In this document: positions 26,212 to 34,981 of the stretch, in pieces
How the letters are laid out: each line of letters opens with the position of its first letter
Position numbering within the stretch: the first letter of the stretch is position 1
Assembly (NCBI RefSeq): GCF_900105075.1
Contig: NZ_FNSK01000002.1
Location: forward strand, 62,001-126,000
Direction: 5' to 3'
Origin: Rhodobacter sp. 24-YEA-8
GTDB taxonomy: Bacteria; Pseudomonadota; Alphaproteobacteria; Rhodobacterales; Rhodobacteraceae
DNA length: 64,000 nt
The notes under the pieces: model-generated
Seen by the model: the letters and a program-made list of their open reading frames with translations, nothing else
Database searches by the model: none
What the model was told of the DNA's origin: nothing
Position numbers and translations under genes: made by a program

Positions 26212-27102
26212 TCAGTCGCCGGCCGGGGCACGCGTTCCCTGCAGCGCCAGCTGTTGCATCCAGCGGGCGAAATGCACCACCCTGCTGCGGGCCAGCCGCT
26301 CGGTCGGGATGTCCAGCCAATAGCCGTAAGGGCCCGTCACCACCACCGGATCGATCTGGATCAGCGCGCCGGAATCCAGCTCGGATTCGATCATATTGCG
26401 GTCGATCACCGCCAGACCCGCCCCCGAGACTGCAGCCTGTGTCACCATGTCCAGCGTCGCGAATTCCATCGCATTTTCCGGCAGATCGCGGCGGTCATGC
26501 TGGGCCGAGGCAAACCAGTTATCCCAGGTGGGCAGCCGGAGCGCGCGGTCCAGCACGTAAAGCAGGCAACTTGCGCGCAGCCGTTCGGGATCGGCCCAGA
26601 GATCGGGCGCACAGACCGCAATATGCTGCTCGACCATCAGGCGGGTCGATGACTGGCGATCGCGCGGGTCCGTGCCGAACCGGATCACACAATCGAACCG
26701 CACATTGTCATCGGGGCTCAGATGCAGCGAGAGGTCGAGATCGGGGAAGCGCTGCCGGAACGAGACCAGCCGGCGCGAGAGCCAGCGCGCGGCAAAGGTT
26801 GGCGGGGCCAGCAGGGTCAGCTTCTGGCGCGGCACAGACTTGCGCGCTTCCTGCACGGCGTCGTCGATCAGATCAAAGGCCCCGGCAAGGCGCTCATGCA
26901 GGATCGCCCCGGCCTCGGTCAGTTCAACCGCATTGCCGATGCGGCGAAAAAGCGCGATGTCGAGCGTGCTTTCCAGCTGGCGGATCTGCCGGCTGACCGC
27001 GCTTTGCGTGACGCCAAGGCGATGCGCGCCTTCCGTGAAGCTGAGGCATTGGCCAACGGTCGCGAAAGCGCGCAGTGAAGTCAGGGAGGGGGCGGATGAC
27101 AT
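26212..27102 (-). CDS. LysR-family regulator (GcvA-like)
   Basis: A 296-residue LysR protein: the HTH reads SLTSLRAFATVGQCLSFTEG and GVTQSAVSRQIRQLE, followed by a substrate-binding domain with GAGLAVIDRNMIESELDSG near the end. The acidic, GcvA-type domain suggests a metabolite-sensing activator or repressor. It lies 130 bases downstream of the ABC ATPase gene on the same strand, at the end of the lyase-ALDH-AKR-ABC operon, and probably controls it. The start at 27102 gives the normal LysR N-terminus; the frame is open back to 27219. Confidence 0.88.
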   Translation of the reverse strand: MSSAPSLTSLRAFATVGQCLSFTEGAHRLGVTQSAVSRQIRQLESTLDIALFRRIGNAVELTEAGAILHERLAGAFDLIDDAVQEARKSVPRQKLTLLAPPTFAARWLSRRLVSFRQRFPDLDLSLHLSPDDNVRFDCVIRFGTDPRDRQSSTRLMVEQHIAVCAPDLWADPERLRASCLLYVLDRALRLPTWDNWFASAQHDRRDLPENAMEFATLDMVTQAAVSGAGLAVIDRNMIESELDSGALIQIDPVVVTGPYGYWLDIPTERLARSRVVHFARWMQQLALQGTRAPAGD

Positions 27103-27232
27103 CGGAAGGGCAGGGCTCCCGGCACAGGAAACGGGGGCGCGCCGACCGGGCGCGCCCCGAACCTTGTGCTTCTGCCTGCCGCGCGTCAAGGCCCCGTCTG
27201 ATGCAGGAATGCGGGGCATTCGCCCACCGGCC

Positions 27233-28807
27233 TCAGAATGCGTCGCGCCCGGGGGCGGCGGCGATCAGCTCGCGGGTATAGGGATGCTGTGGTCGGGTCA
27301 GGACCTCGCTCGCCGGGCCGCGCTCGACCACATGGCCCTTGCTCAAGACCACGATCTCGTCGCTGATCTGGGCGGCGACACGCAGGTCATGGGTGATGAA
27401 CACCACGGCAAGCTTCAGCCGTTTTTGGAGTTCGGCCAGCAGATCCAGCACCTGGGCCTGGACCGAGACATCCAGCGCCGAGACGCTTTCATCGGCGATC
27501 AGCACATCGGGCTGCATCGCAAGCGCGCGGGCAATCCCGATCCGCTGCCGCTGCCCGCCGGAAAAGGCGGCCGGTCTGCGGGTATAGGCGCTGCGCTCCA
27601 GGCCTACCAGCTCCAGCAGTTCTTTCGCGCGGGTGACGGCTTCGGCGCGGCTGGCGCCCGAGAGCACGGCGGCGCGGGCGATCATCGGCCCGACCCGGCG
27701 GCGCGGGTTCAAAGACCCGAACGGGTCCTGGAAAATCATCTGGATCCGCTTGCGCATTCCGCGCAGGGCGGGGCCGTTTGCTCCCAGAATATCCTCGCCC
27801 GCAACCACGATCTTGCCGGAAGTCGGGTCGATCAGCCGGATCAGGTTCTTGGCAATGGTCGATTTTCCCGACCCGCTTTCACCGACGATCGACAGCACCC
27901 GGCCAGGGGCGACGGAAATTTGAATGTCATGCAGCACCTGTTTCGCGCCGTAAGAGTGGTTCAGCTGCGTAACCTCCAGCGCCGGTTTGGCGGCCTCGGG
28001 CGCAGGGCGGTCATGGGGTACAAGGCTTGGAACTGCGGCGATCAGGGTTTTGGTATAGTCATGCTGCGGGTTTTTCAGCACCTGCTCGGCGGTGCCAAGT
28101 TCCACCACCTCGCCCCGCCGCATCACCGCGATACGGTCGGCAATATCGGCCACCACGCCAAGGTCATGGGTGATGAAGATGATGCCATGACCATGCACGT
28201 CGCGCAGTTCACGGATCAGTTTCAGCACCTGGGCCTGGGTGGTCACATCCAGCGCTGTGGTCGGCTCATCGGCGATCAGCAGTTTCGGGCTCATCGCCAG
28301 CGCCATCGCGATCACCACGCGCTGGCATTGCCCGCCCGAAAGCTGATGCGGGTAGCTTTTCAGGATGCGGTCGGGTTCGGGCAGATGCATCGCCTCGACC
28401 AGGCGCCGCGCCTCGCGGGCGCGATCCGCCTTAGACATATCGGAATGGAGGATGAAAACCTCTTCGATCTGGCTCGCCACCGTGAGGGCCGGGTTCAGCG
28501 ACGCCATCGGCTCCTGAAAGATCATGCCGATCTCTTTGCCGCGGATCTTCTGCCATTGCCGTTCCGATAGCGTCAGCAGGTCCTGGCCCGCCATCAGGGC
28601 CTCGCCGCCGGCGACCGAAAGACCCTTTGGCGCGGCCCCCATAAGGGTTGCGGTCAGCACCGATTTTCCCGAGCCGGATTCGCCGACAATGCAAAGGATC
28701 TCGCGCGGTTTCACATCCAGCGTGACGCCCTGGACCGCGAAAGGCCGGTCGGCACCTTTCGGCAGTGCGACCGAGAGATTGCGGATATCAAGCAATGCGT
28801 CGCTCAT
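27233..28807 (-). CDS. Fused double ATP-binding subunit, second dipeptide-type ABC importer
   Basis: A 524-residue protein with two ATPase domains: GESGSGKSVLTATLMG, LSGGQCQRVVIAMA and LIADEPTTALD in the first; GESGSGKSTIAKNLIRL, FSGGQRQRIGIARA and LIADESVSALD in the second. It powers the DppB/DppC/binding-protein system encoded immediately upstream. The start overlaps the DppC-like stop by four bases. Domain order matches the fused ATPase of the amide operon at 860, but the two are clearly diverged paralogues. Confidence 0.93.
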   Translation of the reverse strand: MSDALLDIRNLSVALPKGADRPFAVQGVTLDVKPREILCIVGESGSGKSVLTATLMGAAPKGLSVAGGEALMAGQDLLTLSERQWQKIRGKEIGMIFQEPMASLNPALTVASQIEEVFILHSDMSKADRAREARRLVEAMHLPEPDRILKSYPHQLSGGQCQRVVIAMALAMSPKLLIADEPTTALDVTTQAQVLKLIRELRDVHGHGIIFITHDLGVVADIADRIAVMRRGEVVELGTAEQVLKNPQHDYTKTLIAAVPSLVPHDRPAPEAAKPALEVTQLNHSYGAKQVLHDIQISVAPGRVLSIVGESGSGKSTIAKNLIRLIDPTSGKIVVAGEDILGANGPALRGMRKRIQMIFQDPFGSLNPRRRVGPMIARAAVLSGASRAEAVTRAKELLELVGLERSAYTRRPAAFSGGQRQRIGIARALAMQPDVLIADESVSALDVSVQAQVLDLLAELQKRLKLAVVFITHDLRVAAQISDEIVVLSKGHVVERGPASEVLTRPQHPYTRELIAAAPGRDAF

Positions 28808-29646
28808 GCCTGGCGCTCCTTCGCATCATTCACTTCGCGCAGCCCGTCGGCCAGCAGGCTGAGGCCCAGTGTCAGGGTCGAGATCGCGATACAGGGGAAG
28901 ACCACCAGATGCGGGAAGGCGATGGCCATGGCGCGGCCCTCATTCACCATACCGCCCCAGTCAGGGGTGGGGGGCGGCAGGCCGAGGCCGAGGAAGCCGA
29001 GCGTGCCGATGGTGATGGCGGTATAGCCCAGCCGCAGGCAGAAATCGACCGCGAGGGGCCCGGTCGTATTCGGCAGGATATCGACAAACAGGATGCGCCA
29101 GGTGCTTTCACCCTGCGTGATCGCGGCTTTGACGAAATCGCGGCTGGCGACATCAATGGTGATGGCGCGCACGATGCGGAAGATCGCCGGGGCCGAGCTG
29201 AAGGTCACCGCGATCACGATATTCACCGGAGAGGCGCCGATCACCACGATGATCACGATGTAAAGCACCAGCACCGGGAAGCTGAGGATCACATTGGCGA
29301 GGAAACACAGCACCGCATCGGTGCGCCCGCCGACATAGCCCGCGATCAGGCCAAAGCTCAGGCCCAGGATATAGGCGGTCAGGGTGGCAAGCGTGGCATA
29401 GATCACCACGGTCTGTGCGCCCCAGATCAGTCGCGAAAGAATATCACGGCCGAGCATGTCGGTGCCCAGAAGGAAATATTCGCCATTGGTGCCGGTGCTT
29501 AGCGGTTTGACCAGCGGCTGCAGTGTTTGCAGCGGGTTATAGGGCGCGAGGACCGGCGCCAGGATGGCGACCAGCAGCCAGCCGAATGCGAGGAATCCAC
29601 CGATCAGAACCAGCGGCTTTTGCAGGTAAGGGGTCAGCGCCTTCAT
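28804..29646 (-). CDS. DppC-like ABC permease, second importer
   Basis: A 280-residue permease with the DppC hallmarks LLGTDMLGRDILSRLIWGAQ near the periplasmic side of the first segment, several hydrophobic helices (FLANVILSFPVLVLYIVIIV) and the EAA loop DFVKAAITQGESTWRILFVD. ATGA overlaps join it to both the DppB-like gene and the ATPase gene, so the subunits are translationally coupled. Confidence 0.92.
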   Translation of the reverse strand: MKALTPYLQKPLVLIGGFLAFGWLLVAILAPVLAPYNPLQTLQPLVKPLSTGTNGEYFLLGTDMLGRDILSRLIWGAQTVVIYATLATLTAYILGLSFGLIAGYVGGRTDAVLCFLANVILSFPVLVLYIVIIVVIGASPVNIVIAVTFSSAPAIFRIVRAITIDVASRDFVKAAITQGESTWRILFVDILPNTTGPLAVDFCLRLGYTAITIGTLGFLGLGLPPPTPDWGGMVNEGRAMAIAFPHLVVFPCIAISTLTLGLSLLADGLREVNDAKERQA

Positions 29647-30590
29647 GCTTTTGCTCCCAGCTCGATACGGGGGTTCAGCCAGCCATAGAGCAGGTCGGAA
29701 AGGATCTGGCTCAGAACGACGACGAGGACCGAAATCATCGCGCAGGCTTCGATCAGATAGATGTCCTGGTTCAGCGCGGCGTCATAGAGGAGGGTGCCAA
29801 AGCCCTTATAGGCGTAGAACACCTCGACAACGATCACGCCGGAAAGGAGCCAGGGAAGTTGCAGCATGATGACGGTCACGGGCGTGATCAGCGCATTGCG
29901 GAGCGCATGGCGCAGCACGATGCGCGACAGGCTTGCGCCCTTGAGCCGCGCGGTGCGGATATAATGGGTCGACATCACATCAGCCATCGAGGCGCGGGTG
30001 ACGCGGGCCAGATAACCCATCGAATACAGGCCCAGAACCGAGACCGGCAGGATCAGCTCGCGGAAGGAGAATCCGGTAATCATCGTGCTGGCCCCGGGGA
30101 GCAGCCCCAGCCAGAAGACGAAGATCCCCGACAGAAACACCGCCGAGGCGAAATCCGGGATCGAGGTGGTGATGACGGAAAACACCGAAATCACCCGGTC
30201 GAGCACGGTGCCGGGCCGCATCCCCGCGAGGATTCCAAGGCCAAGCCCGAATACGATGATTACAAGGAGCGCGCCGCCGGCAAGAAGTGCTGAGGCGCCA
30301 AGGCGCGGCATCACCATATCCATCACCGGTGCGCGGTAATAGGTCGACTGCCCCCAGTCGCCGGTGACAAAATTCGCCAGCCAGCGGAGATAGCGGATCA
30401 GGAACGGTTCGTTATAGCCGTTTTGCAACAGCCAGGCCGCACGCTGTTCGGCGGTGGAATACTGCCCCAGCACCTTGACGGCGACTTCCTCGATATTCAC
30501 TTCGAGTGCGAGAAAGATCAGGAACGAGACCGCCACCATGGTGGCGATCGCGATCGCGGTCTTTCGGATCAGAAATCTGCCCAGTGACAC
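29643..30590 (-). CDS. DppB-like ABC permease, second importer, GTG start
   Basis: A 315-residue permease. The start is the GTG at 30590 (VSLGRFLIRKTAIAIATMVA), preceded by AAGGGGGG at normal spacing; the frame open to 30770 encodes an arginine- and proline-rich stretch unlike the family and overlaps the binding-protein gene. Membrane segments and the LGLYSMGYLARVTRASMADV and YIRTARLKGASLSRIVLRHA blocks mark it as DppB type. It follows the binding-protein gene after a strong hairpin. Confidence 0.9.
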   Translation of the reverse strand: MSLGRFLIRKTAIAIATMVAVSFLIFLALEVNIEEVAVKVLGQYSTAEQRAAWLLQNGYNEPFLIRYLRWLANFVTGDWGQSTYYRAPVMDMVMPRLGASALLAGGALLVIIVFGLGLGILAGMRPGTVLDRVISVFSVITTSIPDFASAVFLSGIFVFWLGLLPGASTMITGFSFRELILPVSVLGLYSMGYLARVTRASMADVMSTHYIRTARLKGASLSRIVLRHALRNALITPVTVIMLQLPWLLSGVIVVEVFYAYKGFGTLLYDAALNQDIYLIEACAMISVLVVVLSQILSDLLYGWLNPRIELGAKA

Positions 30591-30632
30591 CAGACACCCC
30601 CCTTTTGGTTGAACCGCGCCGAAGCGCGAAAG

Positions 30633-30658
30633 GGGGCCGGGCGCGATGGCCCGACCCC
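30633..30658 (-). terminator. Strong intercistronic hairpin between binding protein and permease genes
   Basis: GGGGTCGGGC/GCCCGGCCCC forms a 10-bp stem with one T-G wobble and a 6-base loop, followed by CTTTCG. Hairpins here commonly stabilise the binding-protein mRNA and reduce read-through into the permease genes. Confidence 0.6.
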
Positions 30659-30673
30659 GGTTTTGCCTGGCGA

Positions 30674-32275
30674 TCAGGCCAGCCAGACGCCATCCATACG
30701 GAAGAAGTCCGACGGATGCAGCACGAAGCCGCGCACATTCTGCGCCGCAGCCGAGAAACGGTTCGGCCAATAGGGCTGCACCATCACAGCGTCATCGCGC
30801 AGGATGGTTTCGACCACGGCCATCGCCTCGCGGCGGGCGTCCGGGTCAACCAGCGACATCGCCTTGTTCAGCGCCTCGTCAAAGGCCGGGTTGGCGTAAT
30901 GGCTTTCATTCCAGGCCCCGCCCGAACGATAGGCCAGATCCAGCGTCATCGTGCCCAGCGGGCGATGCGCCCAATAGGTGACGCCGAAGGGCACCTTGTC
31001 CCAGATCGGCCAGTATTGCGAGGCGGGCAGAACGTTCAGCTTCAGCCGGATGCCAGCCTCGGCGAGGTTCTGTTGCAAGACCTGAGCGGTATCCTGCTCC
31101 CATTTGCCCTGGGTATTGCCCAGCGTCAGCTCGATATCGATGCCATCCGGATAGCCGGCCTCGGCCAGCAGCGCCTTTGCCGCCGCCACATCGCGGGCGA
31201 TGGGGTCGACAGGTGCGTAATCGGCCTGAACCGGCGAGACATGGTAATTCGCCCCCAGATCACCCTCGCCCCGATAGGCAATCGCCAGCATCTGGCCATT
31301 GTCGGCCGCCAGCTGCACGGCTTTGCGCACGCGGATATCGTCGAAGGGTTTCTGGTCAACCTGCATCCGGATCGCCAGAGTATGGGCCGCTTTGCCGGCC
31401 AGGATCTGGATATTCGGCAGCGATTGCATCAGGTCATATTCGGCAATCGTCGCGCGGTAGAGCACGTCGACCTGACCGCTGGACAGCGCGGCCAGATGGG
31501 TGGTGATATCCGCGCCGAGGTCGATGTAATGCACCTCGTCCAGATAGGCCGGCGTGCCCCAGTAATCTTCGCGCTTTTTGAAGATCGCCTGACGGCCGAC
31601 CTCATGGCTGACCAGGGAGAAGGGGCCGGTTCCGACCGGATCAGCCGGCCAGTTGCCGGTGAAACCACGATGCGCGATGGCGCATGTATGGGAGTAAAGC
31701 TGTTCCGGCAGCGAGGCGATGGGGCGCGACAGCGTGATGCGCACCGAATGATCGCCGGTCTTTTCGACCTTTGTGATCGCCTCAAACGCGCTCTTGTTCG
31801 AGCTCTGCGAGTCCGGCGCGATCCAGCGTTCGATGTTGAAGATCACATCTTCCGGGCCGAACTGATCGCCATTCGACCATTTGGCGCGCTCGTCGAGATC
31901 GAAATCCCAGACGGTCAGATCGTCCGAGGCCGACCAGCTTTTCGCGAGATAGGGATGGGTGATGTTGTCTGCGTCGACAAAGGTCAGGAATTCGAGGCAG
32001 TTGCGCAAAAGGTTCGAGGATTCGATCCAGGTCGCCATCATCGGATCGGTGATTTCCTGGATCTGACAGGCAAAGCGCAGCGTGCCGCCGGATTTCGGCG
32101 TTTCTTCAGCGCGCAGCATCCCGGGTGCTGCACCTGCGGCCCCGACAGCGACACCCAGCCATGCCATGCCACGCAGGAAGCCGCGACGGTCAATCTGCCC
32201 CGCCGCAAAACGGCTTTGCATGGCGCGGGCTTCCGGGTGCAGCGGCTTGCCGTTCAGCGTTCTGAATTCATTCAT
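30674..32275 (-). CDS. Family 5 solute-binding protein with Tat signal, second importer
   Basis: A 533-residue DppA/OppA-type binding protein. The N-terminus carries a twin-arginine motif (DRRGFLRGMAWLGVAVG) preceded by about 27 residues, so it is probably exported folded through Tat rather than Sec. Family blocks include YHVSPVQADYAPVDPIARDV and the VRKAVQLAADNGQMLAIAYRG segment. It lies 70 bases after the aldo/keto reductase gene in the same operon. The ligand is unknown; the neighbouring lyase, aldehyde dehydrogenase and reductase suggest a small amino or carboxylic compound rather than peptides. Confidence 0.9.
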   Translation of the reverse strand: MNEFRTLNGKPLHPEARAMQSRFAAGQIDRRGFLRGMAWLGVAVGAAGAAPGMLRAEETPKSGGTLRFACQIQEITDPMMATWIESSNLLRNCLEFLTFVDADNITHPYLAKSWSASDDLTVWDFDLDERAKWSNGDQFGPEDVIFNIERWIAPDSQSSNKSAFEAITKVEKTGDHSVRITLSRPIASLPEQLYSHTCAIAHRGFTGNWPADPVGTGPFSLVSHEVGRQAIFKKREDYWGTPAYLDEVHYIDLGADITTHLAALSSGQVDVLYRATIAEYDLMQSLPNIQILAGKAAHTLAIRMQVDQKPFDDIRVRKAVQLAADNGQMLAIAYRGEGDLGANYHVSPVQADYAPVDPIARDVAAAKALLAEAGYPDGIDIELTLGNTQGKWEQDTAQVLQQNLAEAGIRLKLNVLPASQYWPIWDKVPFGVTYWAHRPLGTMTLDLAYRSGGAWNESHYANPAFDEALNKAMSLVDPDARREAMAVVETILRDDAVMVQPYWPNRFSAAAQNVRGFVLHPSDFFRMDGVWLA

Positions 32276-32345
32276 CCTTATTCTCCCTGTCAGAAGTAAT
32301 GTATTTTAGCGCCGGAGCGGCGTTGCCGCCGCTCCGGCAAGGGGC

Positions 32346-33377
32346 TCAGGCCACGGCCTCCAGCGCGAAGCGACCGGCGGCCGGGCGCGGCGCACGCGGA
32401 ATGCGCTTGCCAGCGGTGTAATCGTTAATCACGTCACAGGGCGTGTAATTGCGCTCAATCTCATAAACTTCATCGGCATCAAGCTCGGTGGTCAGCGCCG
32501 CCAGTGCTGAATCGAACTGCGCCCTTGTATCGGCGCCGACCAGCATCGAGGAGACCTCGGGTTTCCTGAGCACCCAGGCCTGGGCGATCTGCGCCGGGCT
32601 GAGGCCGCGGGCCTCGGCCACACGCGCGACCGACATCGCGACATCGCGCGAGGCGGCATCGTTATACATCTCGGCGGTGAAGAAGTCGGTCTTGTTGCGG
32701 ACCGAATTCATATCGCTGGAAAGGATGCCCCGCGCGAGCGGGCTGAAGACCGAGACGCCCACGCCCTGATCCACGCAGAAGGGCAGCATCTCGCGCTCTT
32801 CCTCGCGGTAGGCGGCGTTCAGCTGCAGTTGCATATTGATCGGCTTCGCCCAGCCATGTTTTTCGCAGACCGCGAGGATTTTGGCGAATTGCCAGGTGAA
32901 CATCGTCGAGACGCCGATATAGCGGGCTTTGCCGGCACGCACGATGTCGTTCATCGCTTCCATGGTTTCTTCGATCGGGGTCTCGGTATCGAAGTAATGC
33001 AACATATAGATGTCGACATAATCGGTCTTCATCCGGGTGAGCGAGCCATGCAGCGCATCGAACACATGCTTGCGGGAATGGCCGCCATTGTTCGCGCCGG
33101 CACCGATCTGATAGCCAAGCTTGGTGGTGATCACCAGCTCATCGCGCTTCGCCAGTTTGCGCAGCACATTGCAGACGACTTCCTCGCCCGCGCCTGCCGA
33201 ATAGAAATCGGCGAGGTCGATGAAGTTAACGCCATTGTCGAGCGCATGGCCGATGATCGGCTCGGATTCGGTCTCATCAAAAATCCAGGGCTTCCAGGAT
33301 TTCGAGCCCATATTCATCGTGCCGAGGCAGAGGCGCGATACTTTCAGGCCGGATTGGCCAAGACGGGTATATTGCAT
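32346..33377 (-). CDS. Aldo/keto reductase
   Basis: A 343-residue NADPH-dependent aldo/keto reductase with the catalytic tetrad visible: D54 and Y59 in NFIDLADFYSAG, K86 in VITTKLGYQIG, H127 in DIYMLHYFDTE. It is a member of the YajO/AKR-type oxidoreductases that reduce small aldehydes or oxidise alcohols. It lies between the aldehyde dehydrogenase and the ABC binding-protein gene in one operon, 41 bases after the former. Its substrate is presumably an intermediate of the imported compound. No unusual residues were seen. Confidence 0.9.
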   Translation of the reverse strand: MQYTRLGQSGLKVSRLCLGTMNMGSKSWKPWIFDETESEPIIGHALDNGVNFIDLADFYSAGAGEEVVCNVLRKLAKRDELVITTKLGYQIGAGANNGGHSRKHVFDALHGSLTRMKTDYVDIYMLHYFDTETPIEETMEAMNDIVRAGKARYIGVSTMFTWQFAKILAVCEKHGWAKPINMQLQLNAAYREEEREMLPFCVDQGVGVSVFSPLARGILSSDMNSVRNKTDFFTAEMYNDAASRDVAMSVARVAEARGLSPAQIAQAWVLRKPEVSSMLVGADTRAQFDSALAALTTELDADEVYEIERNYTPCDVINDYTAGKRIPRAPRPAAGRFALEAVA

Positions 33378-33418
33378 GGTCTTCAGTCTCTCGAAGAGGG
33401 TGTTGCTTGCAGGCGGGG

Positions 33419-34924
33419 TCAGCCGCCGAAATGGATCCAGGTGCCTTTGGTTTTCGTGTAGGAAGACAGCGAATGGATCGCCATTTCCTTGCCCCAGCCG
33501 CTTTCCTTGAAGCCGCCGAAGGGGGCCGAGAGGCCGTAGCAGCCATAGCGGTTCACAAAGACCATGCCGGCATCGAGACGCTCGGCCATGCGGTGGGCGA
33601 GGTTTACATTGCCGGTATAGACGCCGGCCGCGAGGCCATAGCTGGTGCCATTGGCGATGCGAACGGCCTCGTCAGCGGTCTCGAACGGGGTGCAGGACAG
33701 GACCGGGCCGAAGATCTCTTCCTGCGCGATACGGGCAGTATCGGGCACATTCGAGAAGATCGTCGGACGGACAAACAGACCTTTGGCATTGCTGCCGGTG
33801 GTATCGGCGGTGCCGCCCGCGACCAGCTCGGCCTCGGTCTTGCCAATCTCGATATAATCCATGATGCGTTTGAACTGCGCCTCGTTGCACTGCGCGCCCT
33901 GTTCGGTCAAAGCCAGCAGCGGGTCGCCGCATTTGACCGCTTCGGCCTTTGCGATCAGCTTTTCGAGCACATAGTCATAGATGCCCTTCTGGATCAGGAA
34001 GCGGGTCGGCTCGGAACATTTCTCGCCTTTTTGCGAGAACATCACATAGAAGGCGCGGTCAATCGCGGCATCCAGATTCAGCGTATCCTCAAAGAAGATA
34101 CAGGGCGATTTGCCACCCAGTTCCAGCGTGACGCCCTTGAGGTTTGACGCCCCCGAATTCGCCACGATACGGCGCCCGACGCCGGTCGAGCCGGTGAAGG
34201 ACACTTTATGGACATTGCGGCTCAGCGTCAGCTGATTGGCGGCCGCGCCATCGCAGAGCACCAGGTTCAGAAGGCCTTTGGGAAGATCCAGCTCCCGGTC
34301 GATCAGCTCGAAGAGATGCAGCGTCGCGAGCGGCGTATATTCCGAGGGCTTCATCACCACCGTATTGCCCATCGCCAGCGCGGGGGCGATCTTCAGGCTG
34401 GCCTGGTAGAGCGGGTAATTCCAGGGCGCGATCAGGGCGCAGACACCAACCGGTTCTTTGGTGGTGAAATTCAGGAAGCCATCTTCGACCGGCGAGACCT
34501 CGCCGTAGAATTTATCTGTCCAGCCGGCGTAATATTCAAAAATCTCGGCGCAGGTATAGATGTCGTCATTGACGGCCTCGAGATAGGTCTTGCCATTGGC
34601 AAGGCTCTCCAGCAGCGCGAGATGTTTCACATTCTCGCGGATCAGCCGCGCAATCGCGATAAGCTGATCGGCGCGCGCCTTGCGCGAGGTCTTGCGGCTC
34701 CAGACGTCCGACTGGTGGCAGCGGTTGGCGGCCTCGGCGGCGGTCTCGATCTGACCGGCATCGGCCAGTGCGATCTGGCAGAGGGTTTCCCCGGTCGCCG
34801 GGTTTTTCACCCCCCAGGCGGCACCGTTTCCGGCAACCCATTCACCATTTATATACTGTTTCTTGCTCTCTTTGAGCCAGGATTTGGCCCAGTCAAGATC
34901 GGTATCGAGCAATTCATCTGTCAT
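33419..34924 (-). CDS. NAD(P)-dependent aldehyde dehydrogenase
   Basis: A 501-residue ALDH-superfamily enzyme oxidising an aldehyde to an acid. Key signatures are VCALIAPWNYPLYQASLKIA (cofactor and oxyanion region), FTGSTGVGRRI, the catalytic-glutamate motif LELGGKSP and the catalytic cysteine in QKGEKCSEPTR. Betaine-aldehyde and succinate-semialdehyde types share this layout; the substrate is not decidable. It sits between the lyase gene and the aldo/keto reductase gene and is paralogous to the ALDH at 37387. Confidence 0.93.
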   Translation of the reverse strand: MTDELLDTDLDWAKSWLKESKKQYINGEWVAGNGAAWGVKNPATGETLCQIALADAGQIETAAEAANRCHQSDVWSRKTSRKARADQLIAIARLIRENVKHLALLESLANGKTYLEAVNDDIYTCAEIFEYYAGWTDKFYGEVSPVEDGFLNFTTKEPVGVCALIAPWNYPLYQASLKIAPALAMGNTVVMKPSEYTPLATLHLFELIDRELDLPKGLLNLVLCDGAAANQLTLSRNVHKVSFTGSTGVGRRIVANSGASNLKGVTLELGGKSPCIFFEDTLNLDAAIDRAFYVMFSQKGEKCSEPTRFLIQKGIYDYVLEKLIAKAEAVKCGDPLLALTEQGAQCNEAQFKRIMDYIEIGKTEAELVAGGTADTTGSNAKGLFVRPTIFSNVPDTARIAQEEIFGPVLSCTPFETADEAVRIANGTSYGLAAGVYTGNVNLAHRMAERLDAGMVFVNRYGCYGLSAPFGGFKESGWGKEMAIHSLSSYTKTKGTWIHFGG

Positions 34925-34981
34925 TGTCGTCTTCCACAGAGGAGGTCTGTTTGGGGAAACTGTAGGGTGTACGGGGCGCGC

